DNA of 64,000 nucleotides, from positions 189,027,794 to 189,091,793 of the forward strand of contig CP136064.1 in assembly GCA_032622095.1 (NCBI GenBank), written 5' to 3'. The position numbers and the translations under genes were made by a program. Positions 1-13,102 of this stretch are shown one piece after another. The notes below the pieces were generated by a model that worked only from the letters and a program-made list of their open reading frames with translations, did not search any database and was not told where the DNA came from. The stretch's first letter is position 1; each line of letters starts with the position of its first letter. Origin of the DNA: Siphonodentalium dalli. Its lineage: Eukaryota; Mollusca; Scaphopoda; Gadilida; Siphonodentaliidae.

Positions 1-83
1 TCAATATCAAGATAAATATGAAGTTTGGTGATGATCGGATGAGTGAAGTGGACTGTGGTCTGTGCTAAACGGTTTGGTAATGC

Positions 84-365
84 TTAAAAAGATTCTTACC
101 TTAATATTTTTATGTTCACTTTATAAACTTCACTGAGTCATCTTTGTCATGTATTGAGTTTGATATCTTTTGTTAACAGTTTATAAATTATGTATGTCTC
201 ATTTTTGTTATTTTAATTTATGTGTTTATTATCATTAAATAAAGTTGCATTCCTTAAAAAGATTCTTACCTCAATGTTTTTATGTTCACTTTATAAACTC
301 CACTGAGTCATCTTTGTCATGTATTGAATTTGATATCTTTTGTTAAAAGTTTATAAATTATGTCT
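84..365. repeat. 170-bp tandem duplication
   Basis: A stretch beginning CTTAAAAAGATTCTTACC at 83 recurs at 253 with a few substitutions; the homologous parts are about 84-195 and 254-365. An AATAAA lies between them near 236-241, so this could be 3' UTR-like sequence of something lying left of the window, but no coding sequence is visible here. Confidence 0.8.
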
Positions 366-1223
366 CGTGTTCGTTATTATATTATATACACTTTATAGTG
401 TGTTTTCAGAACGAAAAAAAAATGAATAAAATCAACAAATTTGTAAATTTAAAAACAATTCAAACGTTGTTGTATTCCATGTCCCAGCCCGGACATATAC
501 ACCAAATTTCAATAATATTCATTGAGAAACAACGGACCAAACGCTATATAACACCCGTATACATATTTTATTCCGAGCCGGACTCATCCTCGGGTACATG
601 TTATAGTAGGTACCGAATTAACACACGTCGACTGGGGCGAGTTGGCCCTGGGGCGATTAGGCCGATTCCGGCATCTTCTATAATTTACCGTATGTATCCG
701 TTTACGCGTAGTTTACTTTAGAAAGTTCCGCAATTAATACCGTAAATAGAGCGACCATATTTGACAGAGAATGCCCCTGTTATTGATTATCAAGTTGCTA
801 TACATTAAAAACGACAAATTCACATTCTCGTTCAAGCGCAGTAGTCTATTTTCCCCATGTTAAAGGACATCCACAAATACTAAATAACGCTAACCTACTG
901 CCGAATGTTTTACACGACAACTGTTAACATATTTGGGCTGAATTCATCTGACGCGGTATTATTCCTCAAAATAAACAACAAAACCATCGTTACTTGGAAA
1001 TGTAGTTTGGGCTAACATTTACATAAATCCTCCACATCATTTATTCGACACACACGTCAGATGAAAAACAGACATGAAGTAAACGGTCAAATTGGCCGAA
1101 ACAAACAATGTTTTAACCAACGTTCGTCGGTCGGAAATCTGTTAAATGCCCCGTCATTCAGAGATGTACGCTGCAGTGATGCTGTTTTGGATTATAATCA
1201 CAGGTTCTTTAGGTCTATACCAA
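366..1223. other. No gene seen; unique AT-rich DNA
   Basis: Open frames here (107 and 88 codons) show no recognisable motif, no splice-site context and no codon bias. I see no repeat structure either. Confidence 0.5.
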
Positions 1224-3069
1224 CTCTGATTAGAAATGATCAGTGCTATGTAACTCATAATTCGCACCGCTATATACCCACGCAACTCTACTCTGCCTGT
1301 GTAGATTCCAATATCGATAACCCGTGAAAACATGGGTTAACCGTTATCCTCCAGTCACCACAGCTCACATGGATATGGGCGCCGCGTCCCCGAACATATT
1401 CAGGCTTTTAAAACTGACCGACGTTCCACTAAGAACAATGCCACCGCCCACCCGAATGGTCAGAGAGACTACAACCGTGAACTGTTAAACCCAGATAAAG
1501 AATGCATGCAGTATTGTGAATACACGGAATTTGCGATTCTTTATTGGTGATGTCATCAATATACACGTGCACGCCTAAACGTGACTGAGTTTCGCCATAG
1601 CTGAATATCTCAGGAGGGTATAACGTACAGTGCACCTTTCTGGCAGTCACCAGGGCTCCCCTAATACGTCCCCTATTAAAGGATATATTCCTTCGATTTC
1701 TCGGTGAATGTGAACGACAGCAAGTGATTCGTGTAGCGGCAGTGAATTATCGTATACTTTCAACTAAATCAGCCATCGCTGATTGACCACATCCTCGTGC
1801 TTTTGTCCGTGAGCCTGTTCTCAAAGGGCGCTTAGTTTTCGAGTTCGTTGCACCCCCTTGCATTTTTTCATTTCTTTATATCGAAATGCCAGGCATCTCC
1901 TGTCGGTCATAGTGATACTAATATCCGGTTATAAAAAGTGTCCAAATGTTGAGAAAAGTAGGAGAGACTTCTCCATCTGTGATCAGATAATACAGGCTGT
2001 GACTCTAAATTTGCGTCGTTTGTATCTGTTTGACATATATGATGACCATGGAATATGTACGGTCACGATAAAACAAGAACTGGTGCGATACCCCCTTCTA
2101 TTTTCACGTAATTCTGAAACTTTTGAAAGTTTTAAACAAAAGTTTCATGACGATTCAAACTTGTTTGGCCCTTTAACTCATTATCATTTCATGGCCCTTA
2201 ACCCATTATCATTTCAACAATTTTGCTTCGATCAACAATATTATAGTTTTCAAAACTTCCCATGTTATCGTCCGATATGCCAAATAATCACGATCTGCGA
2301 GTAGCCATACTGCAACAATGTGTCAAAAATTTACCCTACCCCTATAAATAATTTTTACTTTGCCGAAAATGTCGAAATCGAACTGCAAAAGGACCTCTTT
2401 CATGTTAAACTGAAAAGATATGATGATACAACGTTGGGCATTCGATAGGAAATATAGTATTATATACATCATGTTGAAATCGTGCATGGTGAACTTCATA
2501 AAATTATCTAATTTCAGTCTGTTTTCAGGGAAAAAACTTGAAAACATTTCACCAAAAGCTATTCTTATTGATTTTTCACAGTATGCTCTTAGTATCACCG
2601 AAATTAAAAACAACTGTATTCACACTCTAAACACTCAGTTTTTCCACCAGAGAAGTGTTTGAGAATAGTACACAGGATTGACTACTTTCCGTAAAATCAA
2701 GTGTTCATCTATATTTTCTTAAGATTGTGAGGGAACTGTTTGCATACTTATTCCATGTTAATGTTCTCGTGTTAAGAAATAGATAAGAGGAACGCCGTCT
2801 ACATACATCATATATATACAGGTAGTTATTTCGCCCCCGGTGGCCTAGTTGGTAAGGTGCACGGCACATTAGGCCAACATGAGCCGTCAAGTAATCGTGA
2901 AGCTGATTCAAATCCAGATGTGCGCTTATTTCCGATCCATTCACAAGGCAGGTAACATGAATCGTGTATCAGGACAAGTTTGTAAGTTGCTTTCCCGGAG
3001 TCTGTGGTTTCGACATGTAGTGCAGTAATTTCCCTTGAAAATAACCATATGTGCTATTTTTCATCCACC
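1224..3069. repeat. 1.85-kb tandem duplication, unit 1
   Basis: The unit begins CTCTGATTAGAAATGATCAG and runs to the CATCCACC just before unit 2. It matches the next unit at a constant offset of 1844-1846 bases with only scattered substitutions and tiny indels (for example TATA lost after CCGCTA in unit 2). The match breaks exactly where unit 2 begins, so this is a head-to-tail duplication. A 148-codon open frame at 1858-2304 is present in both units but has no recognisable domain. Confidence 0.9.
2832..2945 (+). mobile_element. tRNA-derived SINE-like segment in unit 1
   Basis: TGGCCTAGTTGG at 2841-2852 matches the RNA polymerase III A box perfectly. GATTCAAATCC at 2905-2915 is a diverged B box (compare GGTTCGANTCC). 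Box spacing and the sequence CCCCCGG ahead of the A box resemble a tRNA 5' half. Cloverleaf pairing is incomplete, so this is a SINE head or decayed tRNA-like sequence rather than a working tRNA gene. Confidence 0.5.
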
Positions 3070-4917
3070 CTCTGATTAGAAATGATCAGTGCTATGTAAC
3101 TCATAATTCGCACCGCTACCCACACAACTCTACTCTGTCTGTGTATAGATTCCAATATCGATAACCCGTGAAAACATGGGTTAACCGTTATCCTCCAGTC
3201 ACCACAGCTGACATGGATATGGGCGCCGCGTCCCCGAACATATTCAGGCTTTTAAAACTGAGCGACGTTCCACTAAGAACAATGCCACCGCCCACCCGAA
3301 TGGTCAGAGAGACTACAACCGTGAACTGTTAAACCCAGATAAGGAATGCATGCAGTATTGTGAATACACGGAATTTGCGATTCTTTATTGGTAATGTCAT
3401 CAATATACACGTGCACGCCTAAACGTGACTGAGTTTCGCCATAGCTGAATATCTCAGGAGGGTATAACGTACAGTGCACCTTTCTGGCAGTCACCAGGGC
3501 TCCCCTAATACGTCCCCTATTAAAGGATATATTCCTTCGATTTCTCGGTGAATGTGAACGACAGCAAGTGATTCGTGTAGCGGCAGTGAATTATCGTATA
3601 CTTTCAACTAAATCAGCCATCGCTGATTGACCACATCCTCGTGCTTTTGTCCGTGAGCCTGTTCTCAAAGGACGCTTAGTTTTCGAGTTCGTTGCACCCC
3701 CTTGCATTTTTTCATTTCTTTATATCGAAATGCCAGGCATCTCCTGTCGGTCATAGTGATACTAATATCCGGTTATAAAAAGTGTCCAAATGTTGAGAAA
3801 AGTAGGAGAGACTTCTCCATCTGTGATCAGATAATACAGGCTGTGACTCTAAATTTGCGTCGTTTGTATCTGTTTGACATATATGATGACCATGGAATAT
3901 GTACGGTCACGATAAAACAAGAACTGGTGCGATACCCCCTTCTATTTTCACGTAATTCTGAAACTTTTGAAAGTTTTAAACAAAAGTTTCATGAAGATTC
4001 AAACTTGTTTGGCCCTTTAACTCATTATCATTTCATGGCCCCTAACCCATTATCATTTCAACAATTTTGCTTCGATCAACAATATTATAGTTTTCAAAAC
4101 TTCCCATGTTATCGTCCGATATGCCAAATAATCACGATCTGCGAGTAGCCATACTGCAACAATGTGTCAAAAATTTACCCTACCCCTATAAATAATTTTT
4201 ACTTGGCCGAAAATGTCGAAATCGAACTGCAAAAGGACCTCTTTCATGTTAAACTGAAAAGATATGATGATACAACGTTGGGCATTCGATAGGAAATATA
4301 GTATTATATACATCATGTTGAAATCGTGCATGGTGAACTTCATAAAATTATCTAATTTCAGTCTGTTTTCAGGGAAAAAACTTGAAAACATTTCACCAAA
4401 AGCTATTCTTATTGATTTTTCACAGTATGTTCTTAGTATCACCGAAATTAAAAACAACTGTATTCACACTCTAAACACTCAGTTTTTCCACCAGAGAAGT
4501 GTTTGAGAATAGTACACAGGATTGACTACTTTCCGTAAAATCAAGTGTTCATCTATATTTTCTTAAGATTGTGAGGGAACTGTTTGCATACTTATTCCAT
4601 GTTAATGTTCTCGTGTTAAGAAATAGATAAGAGGAATGCCGTCTACATACATCATATATATACAGGTAGTTATTTCGCCCCCGGTGGCCTAGCTGGTAAG
4701 GTGCACGGCACATTAGGCCAACATGAGCCGTCAAGTAATCGTGAAGCTGATTCAAATCCAGATGTGCGCTTATTTCCGATCCATTCACAAGGCAGGTATT
4801 AACATGAATCGTGTATCATGACAAGTTTGTAAGTTGCTTTCCCGGAGTCTGTGGTTTCGACATGTAGTGCAGTAATTTCCCTTGAAAATAACCATATGTG
4901 ATATTTTTCATCCACCC
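3070..4917. repeat. 1.85-kb tandem duplication, unit 2
   Basis: Second head-to-tail copy of 1224-3069. It ends at CATCCACC around 4917, after which sequence is unrelated. Differences from unit 1 are roughly one per hundred bases by eye. In the 148-codon frame (3702-4148) the few changes include amino-acid changes, giving no sign of coding constraint. Confidence 0.9.
4676..4789 (+). mobile_element. tRNA-derived SINE-like segment in unit 2
   Basis: Copy of the 2832-2945 segment. The A box is TGGCCTAGCTGG at 4685-4696 (one change, still consensus) and the B box GATTCAAATCC is at 4749-4759. It was duplicated together with its flank, not by separate insertion. Confidence 0.5.
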
Positions 4918-5011
4918 GTTAACAGTCGTGATATATATGGCCTGGCGGCTCAGTTATTATTAACTAACACTATTTCAGATTGGGCAAAAGCCGTCACATG
5001 ATAATTCGGGA

Positions 5012-5093
5012 AAAAGTCATATTGGACTCCAGAAAGTCATATTGGACTCCCGAAAGTCATATATTGGACTCGAATATAGAGTCCAATATGACA
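5012..5093. repeat. Three short direct repeats plus one inverted copy
   Basis: GAAAGTCATATTGGACTCC occurs at about 5012-5030, 5032-5050 and, with an extra AT, 5052-5071; GAGTCCAATATGAC at about 5079-5092 is the inverse. The inverse copy can pair with any of the three, giving alternative hairpins. Confidence 0.75.
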
Positions 5094-5189
5094 TTTATAA
5101 AAATTATCGGGACTCCGGGTGACGTCATTTGGATAAACATACATATTGATAATAGAAACGTCATTATATACAATGTTGTGTATAGTTTA

Positions 5190-5250
5190 TTTTTCTTGTA
5201 CTCGTCCAGGTTTGAACCTTTCACCACAACCTGGACGAGTACAAGAAAAA
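5190..5250. repeat. Hairpin with 23-bp perfect arms
   Basis: Arms 5190-5212 and 5228-5250 are exact reverse complements around CTTGTACTCGTCCAGGTT, with a 15-nt loop. No coding sequence. It may be a minimal foldback repeat. The remaining sequence to 5775 shows no gene. Confidence 0.85.
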
Positions 5251-5779
5251 CCACATACTGTACACAAATAACTTTATAATATATTCCACAGCCACCTTTA
5301 TTCTATCTGCAGCAACCCACTGAGATGAGTTCGAGAATGACGCACATTCTGAACTAATGGCCATCATATACGTTTCTGTTTCTCTAATTGCCATATCGAT
5401 CGGCCCAATGATACATTTATTCGTATGCATTTGCATTTTAGTTAGTTGCCATTTGCATGCATGTGGCAAGAGATTTCTTCAACCTATTAGCTGATCACCT
5501 TGTATAAAGTCACAAGATGAGACAAAACCATCGATACATATATTTCCGTGTTCTTGATATCATGTTTGATGTGTTGTCTTCAGTAATTCAGTCGTTGTGT
5601 GCACATTCTTATATAGATAGACCACACCCATGCGATACTGCTATTCCGCTTCTATATGCTAGTCAGCACAGCGACGACAATAGAAACTTCATTCTGATTA
5701 ATACCCCACACGTGTAAGATACTGGAATTTATAGTACTCAAGTTTAGGAAACTTACTCAGGCTGACATATACAGTATAA

Positions 5780-6036
5780 CCCTTCCATGACTGGAGCTTC
5801 GTGAAATTTTGCGAAAACCATGTGCCAATGCATTCTCTTATATATGCGAGTCTCCCTATGGAGCCTCACATATATAAGAGAATGCAATGGCCTAACAATA
5901 TTTGCCATGACCTTGTATGCCAGTGTATTCTCTTATATATGCGAGGCTCACTATGGGAGACTCGAATATATAAGAGAATGCACTGGCACAGGTTCTTTAA
6001 TGTTGAACCAGCGCAGCTCCCGCGAGTTACCAAAGG
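5780..6036 (-). mobile_element. TTAA-type MITE, family 1, copy 1
   Basis: Starts CCCTTCCATGACTGGAGC after ATAA (a one-base variant of TTAA) and carries two internal hairpins, 5825-5890 and 5920-5986, built from CATTCTCTTATATATGCGAG and its inverse. The far end CCAGCGCAGCTCC matches the opposite terminus of copies at 9760 and 54491, so this copy lies inverted relative to them; its last 15 bases are decayed. No coding capacity. Confidence 0.75.
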
Positions 6037-6476
6037 ATTGGCACAAAGCGTCCACATGAGACCGATGTCACAATAACAAATAAATATATCGACATAAATT
6101 ATGTAACAATTTACACAATATCTATACCATGAACATCTCAAGTGAACGTGATCTTTCTTTGCAAAATGCTCGGACGTGCATGTTGCATGTGTCTGGTTCA
6201 TTGTTTTGTACATAAAAAAAAAGAATAAAACTTTTGATTATCGTTCAATTCTATAAATGCACCAGCATCTATCTCATTAACGAATTTCAGGTGCAATATG
6301 CATTGCAATGAATAAGGAGACGTTCGTTATTTTCAAATTCCATATTACATTTTCTTAATACTCTTTCCTCGAGTGGTATTATTGGCTGTTTATGTCGACG
6401 TTTTTTTTAATTCATAAGTAATAATTACTGATTCTTAATTTAAATAACATTATTTTAGTATAATTCTAGTTCCCAG
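6037..6476. other. No gene seen
   Basis: AT-rich sequence with no recognisable coding, RNA or repeat feature. Confidence 0.5.
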
Positions 6477-6564
6477 TTCTGCTTTCCTACCCGGTATGTT
6501 CTGCTTTCCTACCCGGTATGTTCTGCTTTCCTACCCGGTATGTTCGGCTTTCCTACCCGGTATG
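6477..6564. repeat. 22-bp tandem repeat, four copies
   Basis: TTCTGCTTTCCTACCCGGTATG is repeated at 6477, 6499, 6521 and 6543. Only the fourth copy differs, with TTCGGC for TTCTGC. The near-identity suggests recent expansion. Confidence 0.95.
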
Positions 6565-9500
6565 TGCATGCTTAATTTTTTCGCATCCGAATCTTTGTCA
6601 TCATTACAATGACATGTTGCTGTGTGATGGTGATGTGAGGGAATTGCGATGTTTATAGTGATAAATTTCTAACTTCAAACACCCACAGATCGACTTTAAC
6701 GCTTTATGTCCGTGTCGGGAAAATATTATCCAATGTAGTGAGCTAAGTTCTATCTCCGGACGAAGTCCGTGCTACATTCCATAGCGGTTCCTTTAGTTTT
6801 CAGTGAGACACAAAAACTCAGTAACTACGCCACTACTGCGAGACTGATCTGCCGATGTCATAGGAGCTATGTGGAATCTTTGATTAATAGCGTATATTGC
6901 GTACCGGTTAGACTTTTTGCAGGATATATGTATTCACGGATGTATCTGCGCGGATGTCTCATGGTTGCAATATGTATTTTTTTTATGACCGCGTTAATTG
7001 ATTTTGATATTTAGGTGTGAACAATGGCAGGGGCCACTCTTTTTGAAGATTTTATTGCGGGACACAATGCATAATATAACAGCTAACATTGCTGATCAAT
7101 GAGGTATGTCCCAGTTAGAATGTAGACTAAAGGTCGCATTTCGAAGTATCGGGGATGTATTTAATCCGATTAGTAGATTTGTGGTTCGCATTTAGAGGCT
7201 TTCTGGTGTGGTGAATGAGAAACCTTCGGTGATAAGCCGTATATAATTGTAATAATATGACGGATTAGTTGTTTTAACGGAATTCTGTGGTGGTGCATGC
7301 ATGAAACCAATATATTTTATATTTTCCATATGCCTAGTAATACGATCTTGAGGGCGTTACCATTTCTGACTATGGTGTTCTTGTTATGTTATAGTCCGTA
7401 TGGAATGAGACCTCTACTCGTGAGTGACAATGCACACCCTCTCTGTTATGCGGAGTTTGTCAACAGATCATAGTCCAACTATACCATTGGACACGACTAC
7501 CCGCCACTCATTATGGAATACATGGAATACATTATGGAATGCTGCTAATTGCCATGCGGAATTATAAGTTTTCAATCTAAACATGTTCAATATCGATATC
7601 AGTAACACTGCTTGTTACATTCCGACATATTGGTACAACGAAGATAACGTACATAATATGTCAACTATAGGGCAGATGACCTGTATAAAATTCAAGCAAC
7701 AACAGTACATGTACAATTATAAAATCGGTAGACATATATGATAATCAACACAATCATGTAATCGTTTTTAAGTCCCTCCGAGTAATTTCCGAAAAAAGTT
7801 ACAGACTTTAGTGCAAACATTTTTATTTTTTCGTTTTTCATAAGAAATATAAATGTTTTGTCTTCATTCATACATTTAAATTCGGGTATTTGTGTTATTT
7901 AAAATGGAATTAAAATTTGTTCGCACGTTCCAATATGCTTCAATGAGTGCTCAAAGACGTGTTTTTTTTTTACTGTCTCAAGTTGATGATTAGCAAAGTC
8001 TAGTTTTGGTAATCGTAACCTTGTATGTGCAAAAAGGCTGATTGGTAAACTAGCAATTATCTGCGTGACCAAATGCAATATCCAGGAGTGGGTCAATTAT
8101 GGAACCTTGTCAAAACGATGTTCTTAAATTTGTTTACTTAATTTCGCAAAATTGCAGATTAATTCTTGTCAGGGACCTGTGATCGGAAGCGGCAATACCA
8201 CCCAAGTGTTGCTTGTTGTTATAAATGGAATAACGACACCCACTTTCTCTGCAATCTATATAGATTCACACTTCCGTCATAGGTCGAGAAAACAAAGCGA
8301 ATTTTCTGTAAGTAGATGCCCGTTTCTCTTGAATGTATTTCTGGCGTTGTTAATGGGTCGTTGCGCGCCAATTTAATCTGATGAGCGTGCATTTCATTAC
8401 CATTTATTTTCGTGGGAGTATCTCTCTTTATACTTCATCTACTCGAGAGTTTCCTGTCTTTATTCACATTTTTCAGTTATGTTAACCAGAAACACCAAAC
8501 ATCTATATCGATCATTATAAGTAATAGTGTTATCATATATTGTTGGTGATTTTGTCATTCGTCTTATATATATAGCGTGGGATGTGGGGTGATATTTTCC
8601 AATTCACATACCATTATATAAAATGTATTGAAGTGCGATCGGTGAACATTGTAATAATAATAATGTGGATACAATTAGCTATATCGAATTATATCCCAAG
8701 TATATGACTGAATTATGTTTAATACATTGCGATTCAATTACCAAGATCTGGCACGTTGTCCATACATTTCAATAACAGTTACAACCATCGTACAAGTCTG
8801 ACATATTTGAGGAAATTTCATTTTAATATTAATAAAGCTAAATGTCCAAACTAGTATTCCGAGCTTGACTCAGAGCTACTTCGGAAATAGTTGTTGACAG
8901 CAGCATGTGCATTCTAACTATATGACATGTATGTATTTGGATGGTCGATGAGGACTAAAATCATATGACTCGAAATGGTATTGGGCACTAATAGATATTG
9001 TAATATGACCATACTCTAGCATAATTAACGAACATGGTCCCACCAATCCAACCCCCGGTCGTGTTCCTAAATTATGACACAGGAGGTAGTTGTTTGCCTC
9101 TAACGTGGTACAATGTGCATGTCGCTCTCGAGCAGATGTAATTTGACACCCAGTGAGGCCCTTTATCCCATTCATCGCTGCTAACCATTGGACGAAGATG
9201 CAACCCAAACTCCATACAGCGCCTTCTGCGCTATCGCTGCGATATATCACTGCCACAATGAGTGTACTTTGCAGACGATAAATCTATTTTTACATATCGT
9301 CGCGGAACTGTATTTACTACTATTTAGTCACCTATTATCTTGTTTTGACCACCAATTTTTTTTTTAAATTTGCAATAATGGTAATTCTTTCGGTATTGAT
9401 AAGAACAATATGAACTGAGCCAGACACAGACAATTTTAATCCTAAAATATAAGAACTAAAAACACGTAAGAATTCCTTACAAATTAATGTCCTTATGGCA

Positions 9501-9755
9501 GTGGTATCTCAGCGGAGCGATGGGAGATAACTCTGCCTGGAGTTTGGATGCAACCTATAGTACTTTTTGGGAGCTGGTGAAATAGTACCTCTCTTGGTGT
9601 GAAAATTTTACTTCTCTTGGGAACAGGTTGGCCCTCTGATTTTATAGTTAGAGAGCCCAGAAAGTTTTATCCGAACTATTGGGTACGAAAGGTCTGATGT
9701 TCCTAAATTATCGAGAGAACCTGGTTGACAGTACAAACCCAATTCTTAACCCTTT
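6565..9755. other. No gene seen in 3.2 kb
   Basis: Several open frames of 65-112 codons (for example 8918-9256 on the minus strand) have no recognisable motif and look like chance frames. I see no repeat family member and no splice-like exon. Confidence 0.5.
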
Positions 9756-9759
9756 CATG

Positions 9760-9958
9760 ACGGGAGTTGCGCTGATGCAGCATTAAAGACCATGTGCCAG
9801 GACATTCTCTTATATATGTGAGTCTCCCATAAGTGAATGGCCAATGTATTCTCTTATATATATGCGAGGCTCCCTATGGGAGACTAGCATATATAAGATA
9901 ATGCATTGCCATGCACTGGGTTTTCGCAAAATTTCAGGAAACTCCAGTCATGGAAGGG
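9760..9958 (+). mobile_element. TTAA-type MITE, family 1, copy 2
   Basis: TTAA at 9756-9759 is followed by CCCTTTCATGACGGGAG; the right end reads CTCCAGTCATGGAAGGG followed by TTAG. The 199-bp element holds the CATTCTCTTATATATG hairpin arms of its family. TTAA target choice and a CCC-starting inverted terminus are the signature of piggyBac-superfamily elements, so this is inferred to be a non-autonomous relative. Confidence 0.8.
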
Positions 9959-9962
9959 TTAG

Positions 9963-11856
9963 CTCCGCAATTAGGGGCCCACAAAAAATCCCCAAAATCA
10001 CTTTTAAACGAATTTTGGAATACGAGCATGACATTTGTTGTAATCATCCATGGGAATCCACTGATCATCAAACATAACTTAAGAAATGTTTTATTTTGCA
10101 GCAATTTCAGATAAGAACTGGTCTTGTGACAGAAACCATCAAAACGTATAAAATCACTTTTATTCTAACTTTCTCGTACTTCCTTGAAATTTACTTTGAT
10201 GAATCTCAGATATCTACCAAACATACAAACCCAATGTAAGAATCGGATTTCTGTAGCATTTCCATGTAAGAAGGGTATATAATTATAGTTTGAACCCTCC
10301 CCTAAACATTCGCTATTGTCCGAGAGCTGATCAACTAGTATACCCCTGCACCACAGGACTTAACTTCACCCAACTTATTTTATTCCTTATTACGTCCCTC
10401 AACTTTTAAGCAATTTTAACATAAAAATGTGGCCGCGTTGACACCAGACAAGACAGCGTTAAACATGGCTGCCGTTTTTCAGACGAGGAACTATTAAAGT
10501 CAGTTTGGTCCGAATTATATAGAGAAAATCTTAGGAGAAACTTGGAATTTTCCGTCCAAGATAGCCACCAAAAAGGCCGCCCGAACTAGAAAATTTGACT
10601 ATTTTCACTAATATTTTCTAGATCAGTTTCGGTTGTTTTGAACTGGTGGAGAATTGTGGCTTTATTTTTATTTTTCATGTTAACTGATAATTTGAGAAAT
10701 GAAGTATGGCATTATTTGGGACCCTGCCGCTTTGGATCCCTCAAAAGTCAATTTTACAGAACGGGGCATAAATGTTCATAAAAATGGCCATTGGGATTCT
10801 AATCATACTTCAACAAGAAATGAGCAGAATTTGGGCGCTGTAAGTTGTGCATACCATTACCTATGAATATCCCACATCAATAGTACAAAAATTATCACTT
10901 TGTTCTGCTAAAATGGCGGCCAAAATATGGAAAATGTACACATTGACCCATCGGGGTCTGCAATCGTTGTCGTTGGTGAATAATAATGGTTAATATATAT
11001 ACCCTCCATACATTTACTCCTAACATTTCTTATTAATTTGGTAATTGTGGCTATTGTAATCACTCACGTTAACAGAAATATTGGAATTTTTGTATCACAA
11101 ACTGGACCATGTTTTCAATAAAACTATCTTTTGCTGAGGTGATTCTTGTATTGAACTATCTTGACTGTGTTACACTGAGACATTAGTGACAAAATGACAC
11201 GAGATGCCTTGCAAAATGGCAACAAAATTTGGTAAAAAAAATGTCGATTTTTTTCATATGTCTCGAACATTATCGTCTGTTGTGCCGAAAAGGAAGCATA
11301 TTGTGACTCACTTAGTTATGGAACATGTTAGTTACTCAACTGGCAACTAAATATTCTATTCTGGTAGTCGCACTGCTTTATGAGCTATGAAAAATACATT
11401 TTAAAAACAGCGGTATATGGAATTTTCCCGAATATTGATTCTGGGGGTCTGGCCATCTTTTTGGATGGAAATGGGCCGAACTTTGCGTATAAATTAGGGA
11501 GGACAATGATACGTGGCTACTCTGACTCATTAACATCATAATTGATTATCATAATCTAAGACGACATCCACAAGAAAGCAATTTCATTTATATGCTGCTA
11601 CCTTTACACAGAAAACACAAAATTATATACTTTTATTTGGGTTTTTTTTAGTGGCAAAAAGCCATTAAATTCTGACAGCTGCATCAGTTATTGGAATATT
11701 GAAATACAACACTGGGAAGATGCGTGTACATGCATGCGTAACGCAATAACGATGGAAAGTGGTAGACGTATATACCTCTTGGAATCGCCCGATTAACCCG
11801 CGTAAAATTTGCAGGTGATAGTACCTCACCTATTAATGGACTGTTATGTTTTAGAT
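9963..11856. other. No gene seen
   Basis: Unique-looking DNA that repeatedly contains ATGGC-rich phrases (for example near 10460, 10910 and 11215), as often seen in old DNA-transposon debris. No termini could be defined. Confidence 0.45.
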
Positions 11857-12321
11857 ATTGGCCACTGGGAATCAATACGAACAGAAAGAGGGATATCGGA
11901 AAAAAACAATATCAGCGCTGTATTAGTTAACATTCCCGAAAATACATTAAAAGACGACCTTAAATCAGGAGAAGCGGACTTGAACGAAATTACGAAAACA
12001 ATTATAAGAATGACAAAATGTGATGCAAACAATATTATTTCATTCGAGAGGCTTGGATATCAAACTGAGGGAAGAAACCGTCCCCTAAAAGTAATCGTGA
12101 ACTCAAAAACAAATTTAGAGACAAAATGATTAAAGACGCCATCGTGTACAACAGAGGATAACAAGCAATTAACGGTAGTTCGAATTTTTATATTTCAATC
12201 TAGAGTATTCGAAGAAAGAACTAACTGATCAATACAAACTCATGTTTGAGTTAAAGGAAAAGAGAACAAACTACCCAAATAAAAATTTCCGTATGCAGGA
12301 CATGGGTATCTGTGATTACTA
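11857..12321 (+). pseudogene. Broken LINE ORF1-like fragment
   Basis: Plus-strand translation gives a run including KNNISAVLVNIPENTLKDD, then ERLGYQTEGRNRPLKVIV, which resembles the RNA-binding (RRM-like) ORF1 protein of CR1/L2-type LINEs, where a 'KNN-hydrophobic-P' strand and an 'RLG...RPLK' strand are typical. Near 12110 the frame shifts to continue FRDKMIKDAIVYNRG, and after a second shift KKELTDQYKLMFELKEKR ends at a stop at 12321. Two frame breaks and the absence of an ORF2 downstream on this strand make it a relic. The LINE at 13.1-15.3 kb has the opposite orientation and is a different insertion. Assignment is from sequence feel, not a search. Confidence 0.55.
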
Positions 12322-13102
12322 ACTATAGTCACTAAATATATTGTGACTAAATGCAGAAATTTTTTATTGTAAGAGGGAACCAAGAGTCTATATGACTCGT
12401 TCCGAAATAAATTGATTGATATCGGTCGACTGATTCAAAATGGGCACCCTTTTTTTCAAAATGGCCGCCACTTTAAAAAAAAGCTTATCGGGTATCAAAT
12501 GATTATTCAAATGATTCAAATTCCATGCCTTCTCCATATTTGTATGGAAAAGGAGTTGAATCATATAACTCAGTCATTGTATTATTGAGAACCAGACACC
12601 ACCCCAGTCATAGTAAGATGACATGTATAGTAAGATGAGCAGATAGAGTACTTGCTTGAACTACAACATATCTTGGCGCAGGGAAGGAAATGTTATAAGT
12701 GAATCCCGATACGCTGACCCAACAAATAACATAACTCTATCATCGGAAGAAGTCAGTCAGAAGCATGGTCCACTTTAGGAAGATAGCTTCAGAGCCTCAC
12801 ATTACACATGACAGTGTATATCTTGTTATATCTCTGTCCGGATTATATTAGCCACCCCTTCAATCGCGTTAGCCAGTCATTCTTTGACTACTCATACGTG
12901 GATATCGCAGAGTGCTATTAATTCAAAACTAATCAAGGAGAATGGAAATAGGAAATTTCTTCATTGATTTGTAGGAATTGTGGAAAGAGGATCGTGTGAA
13001 GCCTCGTGTGATGCGGATTACCAATAATGAACAATATATGACCCGTCTGCATACAGGTACAAATACAACAAAAACATCATACAGTGGACCAAGATATACG
13101 CG
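12322..13102. other. No gene seen
   Basis: Holds an AATAAATTGATTGAT tail near 12406-12420, possibly the 3' end of the preceding LINE fragment, and a CAAAATGGCCGCC phrase at about 12457. Otherwise nothing is recognised. Confidence 0.45.

Noticed and set aside
1858-2304. 148-codon frame, duplicated at 3702-4148
   Set aside because: Preserved only because the whole 1.85-kb unit is a recent duplication; no domain, and several of the few differences change amino acids.
2832-2945. Functional tRNA gene
   Set aside because: A box is perfect but the B box is weak and no full cloverleaf with acceptor stem could be folded.
6477-6564. CRISPR-like array
   Set aside because: Units are contiguous with no spacers, and the genome is eukaryotic.
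9480-9750. Pol III promoter-like sequence near GTGGTATCTCAGCGG
   Set aside because: No B box at proper spacing; not enough to call a SINE.
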